Assembly (NCBI RefSeq): GCF_016772415.1
Contig: NZ_JAGSGD010000002.1
Span: 208,959 to 272,958, forward strand
From: Phenylobacterium glaciei
GTDB taxonomy: Bacteria > Pseudomonadota > Alphaproteobacteria > Caulobacterales > Caulobacteraceae
Direction of reading: 5' to 3'
DNA length: 64,000 bases
Shown here: in pieces, positions 43,805-52,352 of the stretch
Numbering within the stretch: the stretch's first letter is position 1
Layout of the letters: each line of letters starts with the position of its first letter
Made by a program: the position numbers and the translations under genes
The notes under the pieces: model-generated
Told to the model about the DNA's origin: nothing
The model's database searches: none
The model's input: only the letters and a program-made list of their open reading frames with translations

Positions 43805-44470
43805 CTAGGGGTTGATCTTGCGCGTGTAGAGCTGGCCGATGGGGGCGCCCATGAAGATGTTCATCTTGCGCTGGAAGATGTTCATGAAGGCGTCGATGGC
43901 GGGCTTGGGCATCTTCAGCACGTCCTGCGTACCTGGCCGGTCCATGGACCACAGATAGTCGTCGAAGATCATGATCCCGCCGACCTTCAGCACCTGGAAC
44001 GACATCACCGCGTCGATCAGCACGTCGGGCGCCTGGTGCGACCCGTCGACATAGACGAGGTCGAAATACTCGGTCTTGCCCTCGGCGATCAGCTTGGCCA
44101 GAGCCAGGTTGGAATACATCTTCATCCGGGTGATCTCGGCCTTGTGCGGCGTCTTACCCTGGGCGATCTCGATATTGGCGTTGAAGCGGCGCTCGACGTC
44201 CGGCATCGAGGTCTCGATCTGGCCGCCCTTCTGGTGTTCGATCCCGCCGTCCCAGGTGTCGATGCAGGTGATCTCGACATCGCCTTGCGCCGCGACCGTG
44301 CAGTGCTCGATCATCCAGACGGTGGAGCGTCCCTCGAAGGAGCCGATTTCCAGGATCCTGCGCGGCTTGTTCTTGTCGATGATCTGACGCCAGGTCGGGA
44401 CGTTGCCGGAAAACCAGTCCCGGGAAAATTCGTAGGGGACGATGGCGGGCGCCTCGGCGGTGTCGGTCAT
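43805..44470 (-). CDS. SAM-dependent methyltransferase (Methyltransf_24 type)
   Basis: A 221-residue class I methyltransferase of the type often found with surface-polysaccharide or cephalosporin-hydroxylase-like genes. It has motif I RRILEIGSFEGRSTVWM, the acidic strand end ITCIDTWDGG, and FDLVYVDGSHQAPDVLIDA followed by GGIMIFDDYLW, which carry the metal-binding acids. ATG 44470 is preceded by GAGGCG six bases upstream; a start 11 codons earlier lacks a site. The convergent neighbour is a glycosyltransferase, so a sugar-modifying role is plausible. Confidence 0.87.
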   Translation of the reverse strand: MTDTAEAPAIVPYEFSRDWFSGNVPTWRQIIDKNKPRRILEIGSFEGRSTVWMIEHCTVAAQGDVEITCIDTWDGGIEHQKGGQIETSMPDVERRFNANIEIAQGKTPHKAEITRMKMYSNLALAKLIAEGKTEYFDLVYVDGSHQAPDVLIDAVMSFQVLKVGGIMIFDDYLWSMDRPGTQDVLKMPKPAIDAFMNIFQRKMNIFMGAPIGQLYTRKINP

Positions 44471-44595
44471 GCGGATCGCCTCATGAGCGGGCTCTGGGCC
44501 CACCTCTTGTTTGAGCGTCCCTTGTGTTTGTTCTCCCAGGGCGCGTCAAGTTGACCGGAGCGATAGCCTGAGCCGCGAAAGGTGCGAGATCGTGG

Positions 44596-44624
44596 TTGAA
44601 TCACGCCCGGCGAACCGCTAGATA
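44596..44624 (+). promoter_or_regulatory. Caulobacter-type housekeeping promoter of tRNA-Arg
   Basis: TTGAATC (44596-44602) and GCTAGATA (44617-44624) are separated by 14 bases. This fits the Caulobacter major-sigma consensus TTGACGS, 10-14 bases, GCTANAWC, recalled from the literature, at 6 and 7 positions respectively. The start of transcription would fall about 20 bases before the tRNA. Confidence 0.5.
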
Positions 44625-44651
44625 CCCGCCCTTCGCCGAAAGGCGATGTGC

Positions 44652-44728
44652 GCGCCCGTAGCTCAGCTGGATAGAGCATCAGACTACGAATCTGAGGGTC
44701 GGACGTTCGAATCGTTCCGGGCGCGCCA
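44652..44728 (+). tRNA. tRNA-Arg (anticodon ACG)
   Basis: A 77-base tRNA with encoded CCA. Acceptor stem GCGCCCG pairs with CGGGCGC, discriminator base G, then CCA. The D arm contains AGCTCAGCTGGATAGAGC, the anticodon stem TCAGA/TCTGA encloses the loop CTACGAA with anticodon ACG, and the T arm carries the GTTCGAATC loop. ACG is the tRNA-Arg that reads CGN codons after A34 is changed to inosine. Confidence 0.97.
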
Positions 44729-44824
44729 AATTCTTCTCCCTGACAGCCCAGGCTCCCGCACCCCGCGTTCTTGCGCGCTCGGCGGTTCACGCCGAAGGTC
44801 AGCCTTGGCAAAGGGGGGAACGCC

Positions 44825-45484
44825 ATGCGCATCCATGAAACCAGGCTGGCGGGCCTCTGCGGCCTGGTCTTGATGAGCGCCTGCTCGCCGCGGGCCCCGG
44901 CGGCCAAGCCCGCCCCGGCCCCCGTCGCCGAGGCGATGCCAGTCTCGGCCCTGAAGTCGGCGCCGGAATTCGCCGCCTGCGCATGGCAGGAGGTGAAGGG
45001 CGGCAAGCTGGCCCTGCAGGCCTTCGCCTGTGGTCCCGAGCAGGGCGGCGTGCATATCGAGGCCGACGACGGTCTGCCGGGCTTCCAGCTGGTCTATGCC
45101 GGTCCGCCGGCGGAGCGCCGCCCGGTGATCCGCACCTTCGCCAAGGCGGCCGATGCGCCGCTGGAAGCGATCCTGCCGGGGGTTCGCGCGGCCTCGCCCG
45201 GCGCGCAGACGGCCACCTGCGCCTTCGCCCCGGCCCAGGGTTATGACGACAAGGACAAGGGCCGTTACGTGCTGCAGCCGACCGGGGCGGCCAAGACCGC
45301 CTGGGAGGCCAGCGAGGCTCGCGGCGAGCCGCAGGAAGCGCCCTGCGGGCCGCTGGGGGTCTCGGTGGTGGGCGACCGCTATTTCAAGGTGATGCCCGGC
45401 CATCCTGACATCGTGGTCTATGCCGACATGGGCAGCGAGATTCAGATCTTCGACCCCGAGACCCTGAGGGTTATCGCGCCCTAG
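44825..45484 (+). CDS. Probable lipoprotein, unknown function
   Basis: A 219-residue protein with a signal sequence (MRIHETRLAGLCGLVLMSAC) whose C20 fits a lipoprotein attachment site. A short Ala/Pro linker leads to the mature domain with three further Cys and segments such as FAACAWQEVKGGKLALQAFACG and TATCAFAPAQGY. The Cys pairs could form disulphides in the periplasm. No family recognised. ATG 44825 follows AAAGGGGGGAAC. It starts 97 bp after the tRNA gene. Confidence 0.75.
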   Translation: MRIHETRLAGLCGLVLMSACSPRAPAAKPAPAPVAEAMPVSALKSAPEFAACAWQEVKGGKLALQAFACGPEQGGVHIEADDGLPGFQLVYAGPPAERRPVIRTFAKAADAPLEAILPGVRAASPGAQTATCAFAPAQGYDDKDKGRYVLQPTGAAKTAWEASEARGEPQEAPCGPLGVSVVGDRYFKVMPGHPDIVVYADMGSEIQIFDPETLRVIAP

Positions 45485-45487
45485 GAC

Positions 45488-46246
45488 CTATTGCGGCAGA
45501 CGGGTGGTCATCGGAACCTCTGGATCGATCGACGGCGGGCTGGCCGCGGTCGGCGCGGGGGGCGGAGGCGCGGTCACGATCGCCGGCGCGGCCAGGAGCG
45601 GGGGCGTGATCGGCGCGGGGGTCTCCGCCACGGGGGCGACGCGCCGGGGCTGCGGCGCGGGCGCGGCCCTGACCGTTCGCACGGCGGCGGCAGGCGGCGG
45701 GTCGGCGACCGGCTGGCCGGCTGCTGCTGCTGGGACCGCTGCCTGGGGGAGCACCGGCGCGACGGGCGTCACGGTCGCGGGGGCCTCGACCGGCGCGGGC
45801 GGCGCGGGCGGGTGGCGGAACAGCAATAGGCCTCCAACCACGAGGGCGGCGATCAAGACCCCCACGCCAGCCACCGGCGGGAAGGGCAGGCCGCCGACGC
45901 GGGCGGTCGGTGCGGCGCTCGTGCGGGCGAGCACCGAGTCGCTCACCAGGGTCGGATCCGGCGGCTCGGCGAGCGGCGCGGGCTCGATCTCCGCCGGCGC
46001 CGGCTTGATCTCCGCCGCGGCGGGCGAGCTGGGCTGGGGCGTGACGGCGGGCCGCGGACCGGCCTGCGGGACCAGGCCGCCGGTCAGGATGTTGCGAGGC
46101 GCGGCGGCCGGCGCCGGGACGCGTATCTGGTTCGACGGCGGGGTCGGCCGCTTGATCGGCGTGTTGACGCCAAAGGTGGTCGGCGGCTGCAGGCCCCATG
46201 CGCCACGGGGCGTACCGAACGGGTTGTCATCCTGGCCGGGCGGCAT
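45488..46246 (-). CDS. Pro/Ala-rich single-pass membrane protein
   Basis: A 252-residue protein of very biased composition. Residues 1-115 are Pro-rich and polar, one hydrophobic segment (PVAGVGVLIAALVVGGLLLF, about 124-143) crosses the membrane, and the remainder is a Pro/Ala/Val repeat-like tail. AGGGAG lies five bases before the ATG and codon use fits a real gene. Function cannot be assigned; the shape suggests an envelope-spanning stalk or linker. It ends 3 bp from the convergent lipoprotein gene. Confidence 0.65.
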   Translation of the reverse strand: MPPGQDDNPFGTPRGAWGLQPPTTFGVNTPIKRPTPPSNQIRVPAPAAAPRNILTGGLVPQAGPRPAVTPQPSSPAAAEIKPAPAEIEPAPLAEPPDPTLVSDSVLARTSAAPTARVGGLPFPPVAGVGVLIAALVVGGLLLFRHPPAPPAPVEAPATVTPVAPVLPQAAVPAAAAGQPVADPPPAAAVRTVRAAPAPQPRRVAPVAETPAPITPPLLAAPAIVTAPPPPAPTAASPPSIDPEVPMTTRLPQ

Positions 46247-46303
46247 CTCATCTCCCTGGGGTCCCCCGACCTGAAGGTCAGGTGCCCCGCGACTTGGACG
46301 GTT

Positions 46304-46702
46304 CTATGACGGCCGGGGCGCAAACAGCCGCCGGAACCGCTCCACCACCACCGGCGACAAGGCCGCCACCACGCCGCCGGCGTCGGCCACCCAGTTGCGG
46401 ATCGCCACCTCCAAGCTCGCGCCCCGCGCATACTGGGTCACGGCCAGGATCAGGCCAAACAGCAGGTAGCCGAGGGCGATCCTGCGGATATGGGTGCGCG
46501 GCATGGCGGCCAGGCCGGCGCAGGCCGCGACGTAGAAGGCCGCGAAGTGCTCCAGATAGTGGGAGTGCAGCAGCCTGGGCGTCAGCCAGCCCGGCGCGAT
46601 CGAGGCCAGGAAGATGGCCAGCAGGGTCAGGCCGAAGCCCAGCCGCGCGAGGACCGCCAGCAAGCCGGTGTCAGGGTAGGTCGTCGCCGGCGTCTCGGTC
46701 AC
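46304..46702 (-). CDS. VanZ-like small membrane protein
   Basis: A 132-residue protein with about four hydrophobic segments. The order LLAIFLASIAPGWLTPRLLHSHYLEHFAAFYVAA, here represented by HYLEHFAAFYVA near residue 50, followed by a second His/Arg-rich loop and QYARGASLEVAIRNWVADAGG, matches VanZ-like proteins. The family is named after a teicoplanin-resistance gene but most members have no proven function. Its start overlaps the TauD-family stop by four bases. Confidence 0.75.
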   Translation of the reverse strand: MTETPATTYPDTGLLAVLARLGFGLTLLAIFLASIAPGWLTPRLLHSHYLEHFAAFYVAACAGLAAMPRTHIRRIALGYLLFGLILAVTQYARGASLEVAIRNWVADAGGVVAALSPVVVERFRRLFAPRPS

Positions 46703-47577
46703 TCGGCGGCGACTTTCACGCCGGCGGGCATGCGGGAGCGGTGATAGGGCCGATCGCCCAGGACGGTGGCGCGGTTCATGATCCGGCGGTGGGGCAGGTA
46801 GTCGTTGACCGCGTAGTGCTGGGTCACCCGGTTGTCCCAGAAGGCGATGGCGTTGTCCTTCCAGCGCCAGCGGACCAGGAACTCCGGCTTCTGGATGTGC
46901 TCGAACAGCATGTTCAGGATGGCGTCGCTCTCCTTGCGGCGCAGGCCCTTGATGCGGTCGGTGAAGCCATAGTTGATGAACAGGCCGTCTTGGCCCGTCT
47001 CCGGATGGGTGCGCACCACCGGGTGCAGGACGGGCGGATTGGCGGCCAGCGCCTTGGCGTGCTTCTCGGCGCCGGCGCCCGCCGCCACGATGCCCTGCTG
47101 CGGGAAGCCGCGGGCGAAGTCGTGCACCGCGTCCAGCCCTGACAGGAATTCCCGGAAGGTGGGCGACAGGGCCTCATAGGCCGCCTTCATGTTCGACCAG
47201 ATGGTGTCCCCGCCGCTGGGGGGCAGGTGCTTTGCGTAGAGGATCGAGGCCATGGGCGGGGTCTCGATGAAGGTTACGTCGGTGTGCCAGCTGTCGTTGT
47301 CGGTGGGGTTGTCCTTGTGGTTGTCCAGGATGAACAGCTCCGGGGCCTCGGGCACGCCGGGATAGAGCGGGTGGGTATGGAGCGCACCAAATCGCGCGGC
47401 GAAGTCGCGATGTTGAACGGGCGTGATGTGCTGGTCCTCGAAGAAGATCACCTGGTGGGCCAGCAGGGCCGCGCGGACCTCTTCCAACTGCCCGTTGTCC
47501 AGCCGTTGGGAGAGGTCGATGCCCTCAACGACGGCGCCGATGGTGGGGGTGAGCGGTGTCACCTGGAACTTGGCCAT
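46699..47577 (-). CDS. TauD/TfdA-family 2-oxoglutarate dioxygenase
   Basis: A 292-residue Fe(II)/2-oxoglutarate-dependent dioxygenase. The iron ligands H98 and D100 are in SWHTDVTFIETPP, and the distal His is in RVTQHYAVNDYLPHRRIMNRA, which also holds the Arg that binds 2-oxoglutarate. The spacing matches E. coli taurine dioxygenase (H99, D101). Relatives release sulphite from taurine or alkyl sulphates or attack aryloxyacetates. No ssu/tau transport genes are adjacent, so the substrate is open. The downstream VanZ-like gene overlaps by four bases. Confidence 0.92.
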   Translation of the reverse strand: MAKFQVTPLTPTIGAVVEGIDLSQRLDNGQLEEVRAALLAHQVIFFEDQHITPVQHRDFAARFGALHTHPLYPGVPEAPELFILDNHKDNPTDNDSWHTDVTFIETPPMASILYAKHLPPSGGDTIWSNMKAAYEALSPTFREFLSGLDAVHDFARGFPQQGIVAAGAGAEKHAKALAANPPVLHPVVRTHPETGQDGLFINYGFTDRIKGLRRKESDAILNMLFEHIQKPEFLVRWRWKDNAIAFWDNRVTQHYAVNDYLPHRRIMNRATVLGDRPYHRSRMPAGVKVAAE

Positions 47578-47664
47578 GCTGGGTCTCTCCCTTATCCCTT
47601 ATCTAAGCCCGCCTTGGCCCCGCTTGCCAGGGTCGGTGAGGGGGAATCATGGCAGTTTGCCGCC

Positions 47665-47934
47665 ATGTCCAGTCCCCCCGGCCTTCCCGAGTTCGATCTG
47701 CCGATGATCTTCGCCGACAAGGTGGCGGGCCTGGGCTTTCAATCGGGCGTCTTCCGGGTGGCCCTGGCGGCCAATGTGTCCAACACCGCCGGCGTCACCG
47801 AGGTGGTGAAGTCCGGGTTCCTGATCCTCAGCCCCGAGGGCATGCTGGAGCTGCGCAGCCAGGTCGATCAGCTGCTGGGCGAGCTGGAACGGCGCGGGTT
47901 GATGAACCTCAAGCCCGACAAGCTGGACGGCTAG
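47665..47934 (+). CDS. Conserved small protein, unknown function
   Basis: An 89-residue protein with a compact pattern: PMIFADKVAGLGFQSGVFRVALAANV, then EVVKSGFLILSPEGMLELRSQVDQLLGELERRG, a beta sheet followed by a helix. I do not know the family name, but the even hydrophobic pattern and codon use indicate a real protein. ATG 47665 is chosen because the frame upstream only runs antisense to the TauD-family gene. It is divergent from that gene across 87 bp. Confidence 0.7.
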   Translation: MSSPPGLPEFDLPMIFADKVAGLGFQSGVFRVALAANVSNTAGVTEVVKSGFLILSPEGMLELRSQVDQLLGELERRGLMNLKPDKLDG

Positions 47935-48066
47935 AAGGCCTTATCGTCCAAGGACTTGCGCCGCATGCGACAAAGTGTCCGCCACGCTTAAGGCTGATCT
48001 TAAGTCGCATACCCGACCCTGAGCCCATGACGCCTGCCGTTAGAGCGGGTTCACGTGGGGCTACCG

Positions 48067-49248
48067 ATGACCGTGACGACGATGGGGGCGCGCCGACGCC
48101 TCACGCTCCTGGGCCTTGGCCTGGGTGCGGCTCTCCTCAGCCAGCCGGCCGCCGCCCAGGACAGCGCCTGGACGCTCGCGGCCACCTATACCGCCGATGT
48201 CGCGGGCCCGGTGTCGGGCGGCGCGTCCCAGGCCGGCAAGGTCCTCGACAACCTGCTGATCGAGGCCGACCTCGACCTGGACAAGGCGCTCGGCTGGACC
48301 GGCGCCACCGCCCACGTCTCGCTGCTGAACAACTCAGGCGGCGCCCCCAACGACATCGCCGGGACCCTGCAGGGGATCGACAACATCGAGGTCACCCGGC
48401 CCCGCGCCAAGGTCTATGAAGCCTGGGTGCAGCAGGACGTCGGCAAGGCGTCGGTGCGCGCCGGCCTCTATGACCTGAACAGCGAATTCTACACCACCGA
48501 CGCGGCGGGTCTGCTGATCTCGCCGGCCTTCGGCATCGGGTCGGAGCTGGCGGCCACCGGCCCCAACGGCCCCTCGATCTTCCCGTCGACGGCGCTGGCG
48601 CTGCGGGTCCGGCTCGTCCCGAGCGACGCCACCTATGTCCAGGCCGCGGTGCTCAACGCCCATGCCGGGGTGATCGGCGACCCCGATGGCGTGGACACAG
48701 CCTTCGATGACGGCGGCCTGTTGATCGCCGAGGCCGGCTGGACCGGGCGCGGCAAGGTGGCGGTGGGCGCCTGGGGCTATACGAAGAAGCAGGAGGACAT
48801 CCTCGACCTCGACGCCGCGGGCGATCCCGTGCAGCGCACGGCGACCGGCGTCTATCTGCTGGTGGAGCAGCCGCTGAACGGCGCGCAGGGTGATGTCCGC
48901 GCGGTGGCGGGCTTCCTGCGCCTGGGCGTCTCGGACGGCGACACCACGCCCTTCAAGGGCGGCGGCCAGGCAGGCCTGCTGATGACCCAGGTGTTCGCGG
49001 GCCGCCCGGACTCGGCGCTGTCCCTTGGGGTCGCCTATGGCGGGCTCTCCGACAAGTTCCAGCAGACCCTGACCGCCGGCGGCGTTTCGGCGGAATCCTC
49101 CGAGTCGACGATCGAGCTGACCTATGCCGACAAGGTGGCCCCGCGCCTGACCCTGCAGCCCAGCGTCCAGTACGTGATCCATCCCGGCGGCGACCGCGAC
49201 GCCGACCCGGCCCTCGTCCTCGCGCTTCGCGTGTCCATCGATTTGTAA
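48067..49248 (+). CDS. OprB-family carbohydrate porin
   Basis: A 393-residue outer-membrane protein. The signal peptide ([20 protein letters not shown]) ends about residue 30. The mature part is a beta-barrel with many alternating strands, and [26 protein letters not shown] and [14 protein letters not shown] are typical of OprB-like carbohydrate-selective porins; it ends in the strand LALRVSIDL with an outer-membrane signal-like terminus. ATG 48067 follows GTGGGG; a GTG at 48055 overlaps that site. The sugar carried is unknown. Confidence 0.88.
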   Translation: MTVTTMGARRRLTLLGLGLGAALLSQPAAAQDSAWTLAATYTADVAGPVSGGASQAGKVLDNLLIEADLDLDKALGWTGATAHVSLLNNSGGAPNDIAGTLQGIDNIEVTRPRAKVYEAWVQQDVGKASVRAGLYDLNSEFYTTDAAGLLISPAFGIGSELAATGPNGPSIFPSTALALRVRLVPSDATYVQAAVLNAHAGVIGDPDGVDTAFDDGGLLIAEAGWTGRGKVAVGAWGYTKKQEDILDLDAAGDPVQRTATGVYLLVEQPLNGAQGDVRAVAGFLRLGVSDGDTTPFKGGGQAGLLMTQVFAGRPDSALSLGVAYGGLSDKFQQTLTAGGVSAESSESTIELTYADKVAPRLTLQPSVQYVIHPGGDRDADPALVLALRVSIDL

Positions 49249-49312
49249 CCACTTCCCGTTAACCAGGATTCCGACTCACCGGCGCGCGGCCGGCCGGCCA
49301 AGGACCGACTTG

Positions 49313-51229
49313 ATGAGCTTCATTTCCAATCTGCGCATTTCCGCCAAGGTGATGGTGATCGTCGCCATGCTGCTCAGCCTGACGGCCGGCATGACCGCGT
49401 TTGCGGTGATCAAGGCCGACGAGATGGCCGCCGCCACCAATCATCTGGTGGCCGATCCGGTGAAGGGCAACTCGCTCGCCGCCCGCGTGGACAGCGCCTT
49501 CACCCGCATGCACCAGCTGGCCTACGAGAGCGTGGTGGAGACCGACGACGCCAAGCTGCCGGAGCTGCAGAAGGCGTTCGACGGCCAGGTCGCCGAGGTG
49601 CGCGCCGCGATCAAGGAGATGAAGCCGCTGATCGAGGGCGAGCATGTCGCCCCCTACAAGGTGCTGACCGACAGCATCGACGCCTATGTGGCCCTGGATA
49701 AAGAACTGGCCGACCAACGCGCCATCCACCTGCTGTTTGACTGCGAGAGCACCCTGCAGGACAAGATGAAGCCTGTCTTCGACCGGGCCGACGCCGCTGT
49801 CGGTTTACTTACCAAGCAGCAGCAGGCCGACATCGACCAGTCGGCCCTCGACGCGGCCAAGGATAGCCAGGCGGTGTTCTGGTGGCTGATCGGCGCCGGC
49901 GGTACGGGCGCCCTGCTGCTGGGGGCGCTGGCCGTCTACATCTCGCGCAAGGAAATCGCCGGGCCCATCGCCGGCATGACCAGCGCCATGGAGAAGCTCG
50001 CCTCTGGCGACCTCTCCACCCATGTCTCGGGCAAGGAACGTAAGGACGAGATCGGCGCCATGGCGCGCGCCGTCCAGGTGTTCAAGGAAAACGGCCTGGC
50101 GCTGACCACCGCCGAGGCCGAGAAGGTCCGCATGGAGGCCCAGAGCGCGCAGGAACGCCAGCGCGCCGAGGCTGAACGCGCCGCGCTCGCCGCCGAACAG
50201 GCCCATGTGGTGGACTCGGTGGCCGAGGGCCTGTCGCGGCTGTCTGACGGCGATCTTCTGCACCGCCTGCCCGATGATTTCCCGGTCGCCTATGTGAAGC
50301 TGAAGGACGACTTCAACCGCGCCATGAGCGGCCTGGAGGAGGCCATGCTGGTGATCGCCGGCAATGCGTCCAGCATGCAGAATGGCGCGGGCGAGATCTC
50401 GGGCGCCGCCGACGACCTGTCGCGCCGCACCGAACAACAGGCCGCCAGCCTGGAAGAGACCGCCGCCGCCCTCGACGAGATCACCGTCACGGTGAAGAAG
50501 TCGGCCGCCGGCGCCGAACAGGCCAATGACGTGGTCAACGCCGCCCGCGGCGACGCCGAACGCTCGGGCGTGGTGGTCAACCAGGCCGTCGAGGCCATGG
50601 GCGAGATCGCCTCGTCCTCCAAGCAGATCAGCCAGATCATCGGCGTCATCGACGAGATCGCCTTCCAGACCAACCTGTTGGCCCTGAACGCCGGGGTCGA
50701 GGCCGCCCGCGCGGGCGACGCCGGCCGTGGCTTCGCCGTGGTCGCCTCGGAAGTCCGGGCGCTCGCCCAACGCTCGGCCGAAGCCGCCAAGGAGATCAAG
50801 ACCCTGATCGCGGCCTCCACCCGTCAGGTGGAGAGCGGCGTGCGGCTGGTGGGCGAAACAGGCACGGCGCTCGCCGGCATCGTCAACAAGGTCAGCGAGA
50901 TCTCCGGCCTGGTCTCGGAGATCGCCGCCTCGTCCCAGGAACAGGCCACCGGCCTCAACCAGGTCAACGCCGCGGTCAACCAGATGGACCAGGTGACCCA
51001 GCAGAACGCGGCCATGGTGGAGCAGTCCACCGCCGCCAGCCACAGCCTGTCACAGGAAGCCCAGGAGCTGAACCGCCTGGTGGCCCGCTTCAAGACCAGC
51101 GGCGCCCAGGCCGCGCCCCAGGCCGCCCGTCGTCAAGCGCCGGCCGCGGCCCACGCCCCGCGTCCGCAGATGCGCGCCACCTCCCAGGTGGCCCAGCGCC
51201 CGGCCGACGACAGCTGGGAAGAATTCTGA
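49313..51229 (+). CDS. Methyl-accepting chemotaxis protein
   Basis: A 638-residue transmembrane chemoreceptor. Membrane segments at about 10-33 and 188-210 enclose a helical periplasmic sensor of about 150 residues. A HAMP domain follows, with a second HAMP-like unit near 295-345, then the signalling domain with the conserved hairpin tip [26 protein letters not shown], of which [13 protein letters not shown] is the hallmark. The C-terminus ends DDSWEEF, which fits the tethering pentapeptide (NWETF-like) that binds CheR/CheB. AGGA lies nine bases before ATG 49313. The ligand is unknown and no che genes are adjacent. Confidence 0.94.
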   Translation: MSFISNLRISAKVMVIVAMLLSLTAGMTAFAVIKADEMAAATNHLVADPVKGNSLAARVDSAFTRMHQLAYESVVETDDAKLPELQKAFDGQVAEVRAAIKEMKPLIEGEHVAPYKVLTDSIDAYVALDKELADQRAIHLLFDCESTLQDKMKPVFDRADAAVGLLTKQQQADIDQSALDAAKDSQAVFWWLIGAGGTGALLLGALAVYISRKEIAGPIAGMTSAMEKLASGDLSTHVSGKERKDEIGAMARAVQVFKENGLALTTAEAEKVRMEAQSAQERQRAEAERAALAAEQAHVVDSVAEGLSRLSDGDLLHRLPDDFPVAYVKLKDDFNRAMSGLEEAMLVIAGNASSMQNGAGEISGAADDLSRRTEQQAASLEETAAALDEITVTVKKSAAGAEQANDVVNAARGDAERSGVVVNQAVEAMGEIASSSKQISQIIGVIDEIAFQTNLLALNAGVEAARAGDAGRGFAVVASEVRALAQRSAEAAKEIKTLIAASTRQVESGVRLVGETGTALAGIVNKVSEISGLVSEIAASSQEQATGLNQVNAAVNQMDQVTQQNAAMVEQSTAASHSLSQEAQELNRLVARFKTSGAQAAPQAARRQAPAAAHAPRPQMRATSQVAQRPADDSWEEF

Positions 51230-51279
51230 CCCACCCCATTCGACCCGCAGCGTTCCTCCTCCGCGGTTCGTCAGTAAGG

Positions 51280-51311
51280 CCCTCCCCCTCCCCAGGGGGG
51301 AGGGTTTTTCT
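51280..51311 (+). terminator. Intrinsic terminator after the chemoreceptor gene
   Basis: A GC hairpin, CCCTCCCC pairing with GGGGAGGG around a short loop, is followed by TTTTTC. It is 51 bp after the chemoreceptor stop and just before the convergent aldo/keto reductase stop. Confidence 0.75.
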
Positions 51312-51319
51312 TTGAGGTG

Positions 51320-52246
51320 TCAGTCCTTGCCCACCAGCTTGGTCACTTCCGCCACCTGGTCCGGCGTCAGCTTCCAGTCGCCGGCCTTGGCGTTGGCGAC
51401 GATCTGGTCGATCTTGGTGGCGCCGGCGATCACCGAGCTCACCACCGGGTGGCCGAGGATCCAGGCGAAGGCCAGCTCCAGGATCGTGTGGCCATTGTCC
51501 CGCGCCCAGGCGTCCAGCTTGTCGATCTGGTCGAAGTTCTTGTCGTTGAGGGCCGCCGCGCCGCGCGGTCCCCAGGCGGCCAGACGGGTGCCCTCGGGCG
51601 GCGCCTCGCCACGGCTGTACTTGCCGCTCAGCAGGCCGGACGCCAGGGGGAAGAAGGGCAGGAAGCCCAGGCCGAACTGCTCGCAGGCCGGCAGCACCTC
51701 GCGCTCCACATTGCGCTCCAGCAGGCTGTAGTTGTTCTGCGCCGAGACGAAGCGCTCCAGGCCTTGGGTCTTGGAGATCCAGTCGGCGTCAGCGATCTGC
51801 CAGCCGGAGAAGTTGGAGTTGCCCAGATAGAGAACCTTGCCGTCGCGGACCAGGTCGTCCAGCGCCCGCAGGGTCTCCTCGATCGGGGTCTCCGGATCGG
51901 GGCGGTGCATCTGGTAGAGATCGATGCGGTCGGTGCTCAGGCGCTTGAGGCTGGCCTCGACGGCGCTGACCACATAGCGGCGCGATCCGCCGGCGTTCTC
52001 GCCCATGGCGAACTTGGTGGCCACCACGGCCTTGTCGCGCTTGCCCTTCAGGGCCGCGCCCAGGAATTCCTCGGACTTCGTGCCGCCATAGACGTCGGCG
52101 GTGTCGAACAAGGTGATGCCGTTATCCAGGGCCGCGTCGACCACGGTCTGGGTCTCTTCCGCGCTGATCCGCATCCCGAAATTGTTGCAGCCCAGGCCGA
52201 TGGCGCTGACCTTCAGGCCGCTGGTTCCCAATCGCCGCTGTTCCAT
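51320..52246 (-). CDS. Aldo/keto reductase
   Basis: A 308-residue NADPH-dependent TIM-barrel oxidoreductase. The catalytic tetrad is visible: D48 and Y53 in LFDTADVYGG, the Lys in VVATKFAM and the His in LYQMHRPDP. The cofactor-binding C-terminal part has SSVIAGATKIDQIVANAKA. It is closest in style to the YajO/PdxI-like group. The physiological substrate is unknown. The gene is the last on its strand before the terminator of the chemoreceptor; a 12-bp hairpin lies upstream of its start. Confidence 0.92.
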   Translation of the reverse strand: MEQRRLGTSGLKVSAIGLGCNNFGMRISAEETQTVVDAALDNGITLFDTADVYGGTKSEEFLGAALKGKRDKAVVATKFAMGENAGGSRRYVVSAVEASLKRLSTDRIDLYQMHRPDPETPIEETLRALDDLVRDGKVLYLGNSNFSGWQIADADWISKTQGLERFVSAQNNYSLLERNVEREVLPACEQFGLGFLPFFPLASGLLSGKYSRGEAPPEGTRLAAWGPRGAAALNDKNFDQIDKLDAWARDNGHTILELAFAWILGHPVVSSVIAGATKIDQIVANAKAGDWKLTPDQVAEVTKLVGKD

Positions 52247-52316
52247 GTCGCCGCTCCCAATGCATTTGGTTTGAATGCGGGGACCATAGGACGCTGAGGC
52301 TGGCGAAGGCTACCTT

Positions 52317-52342
52317 CTCCTCTCCCACAAGTGGGAGAGGAG
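52317..52342. repeat. Perfect hairpin, family D
   Basis: CTCCTCTCCCAC and GTGGGAGAGGAG pair with an AA loop, 10 bp after the hybrid kinase stop in its direction of reading. A similar hairpin ends the window (63928). No T-run follows, but it may mark the end of the kinase transcript. Confidence 0.6.
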
Positions 52343-52352
52343 GGGATGCTCC

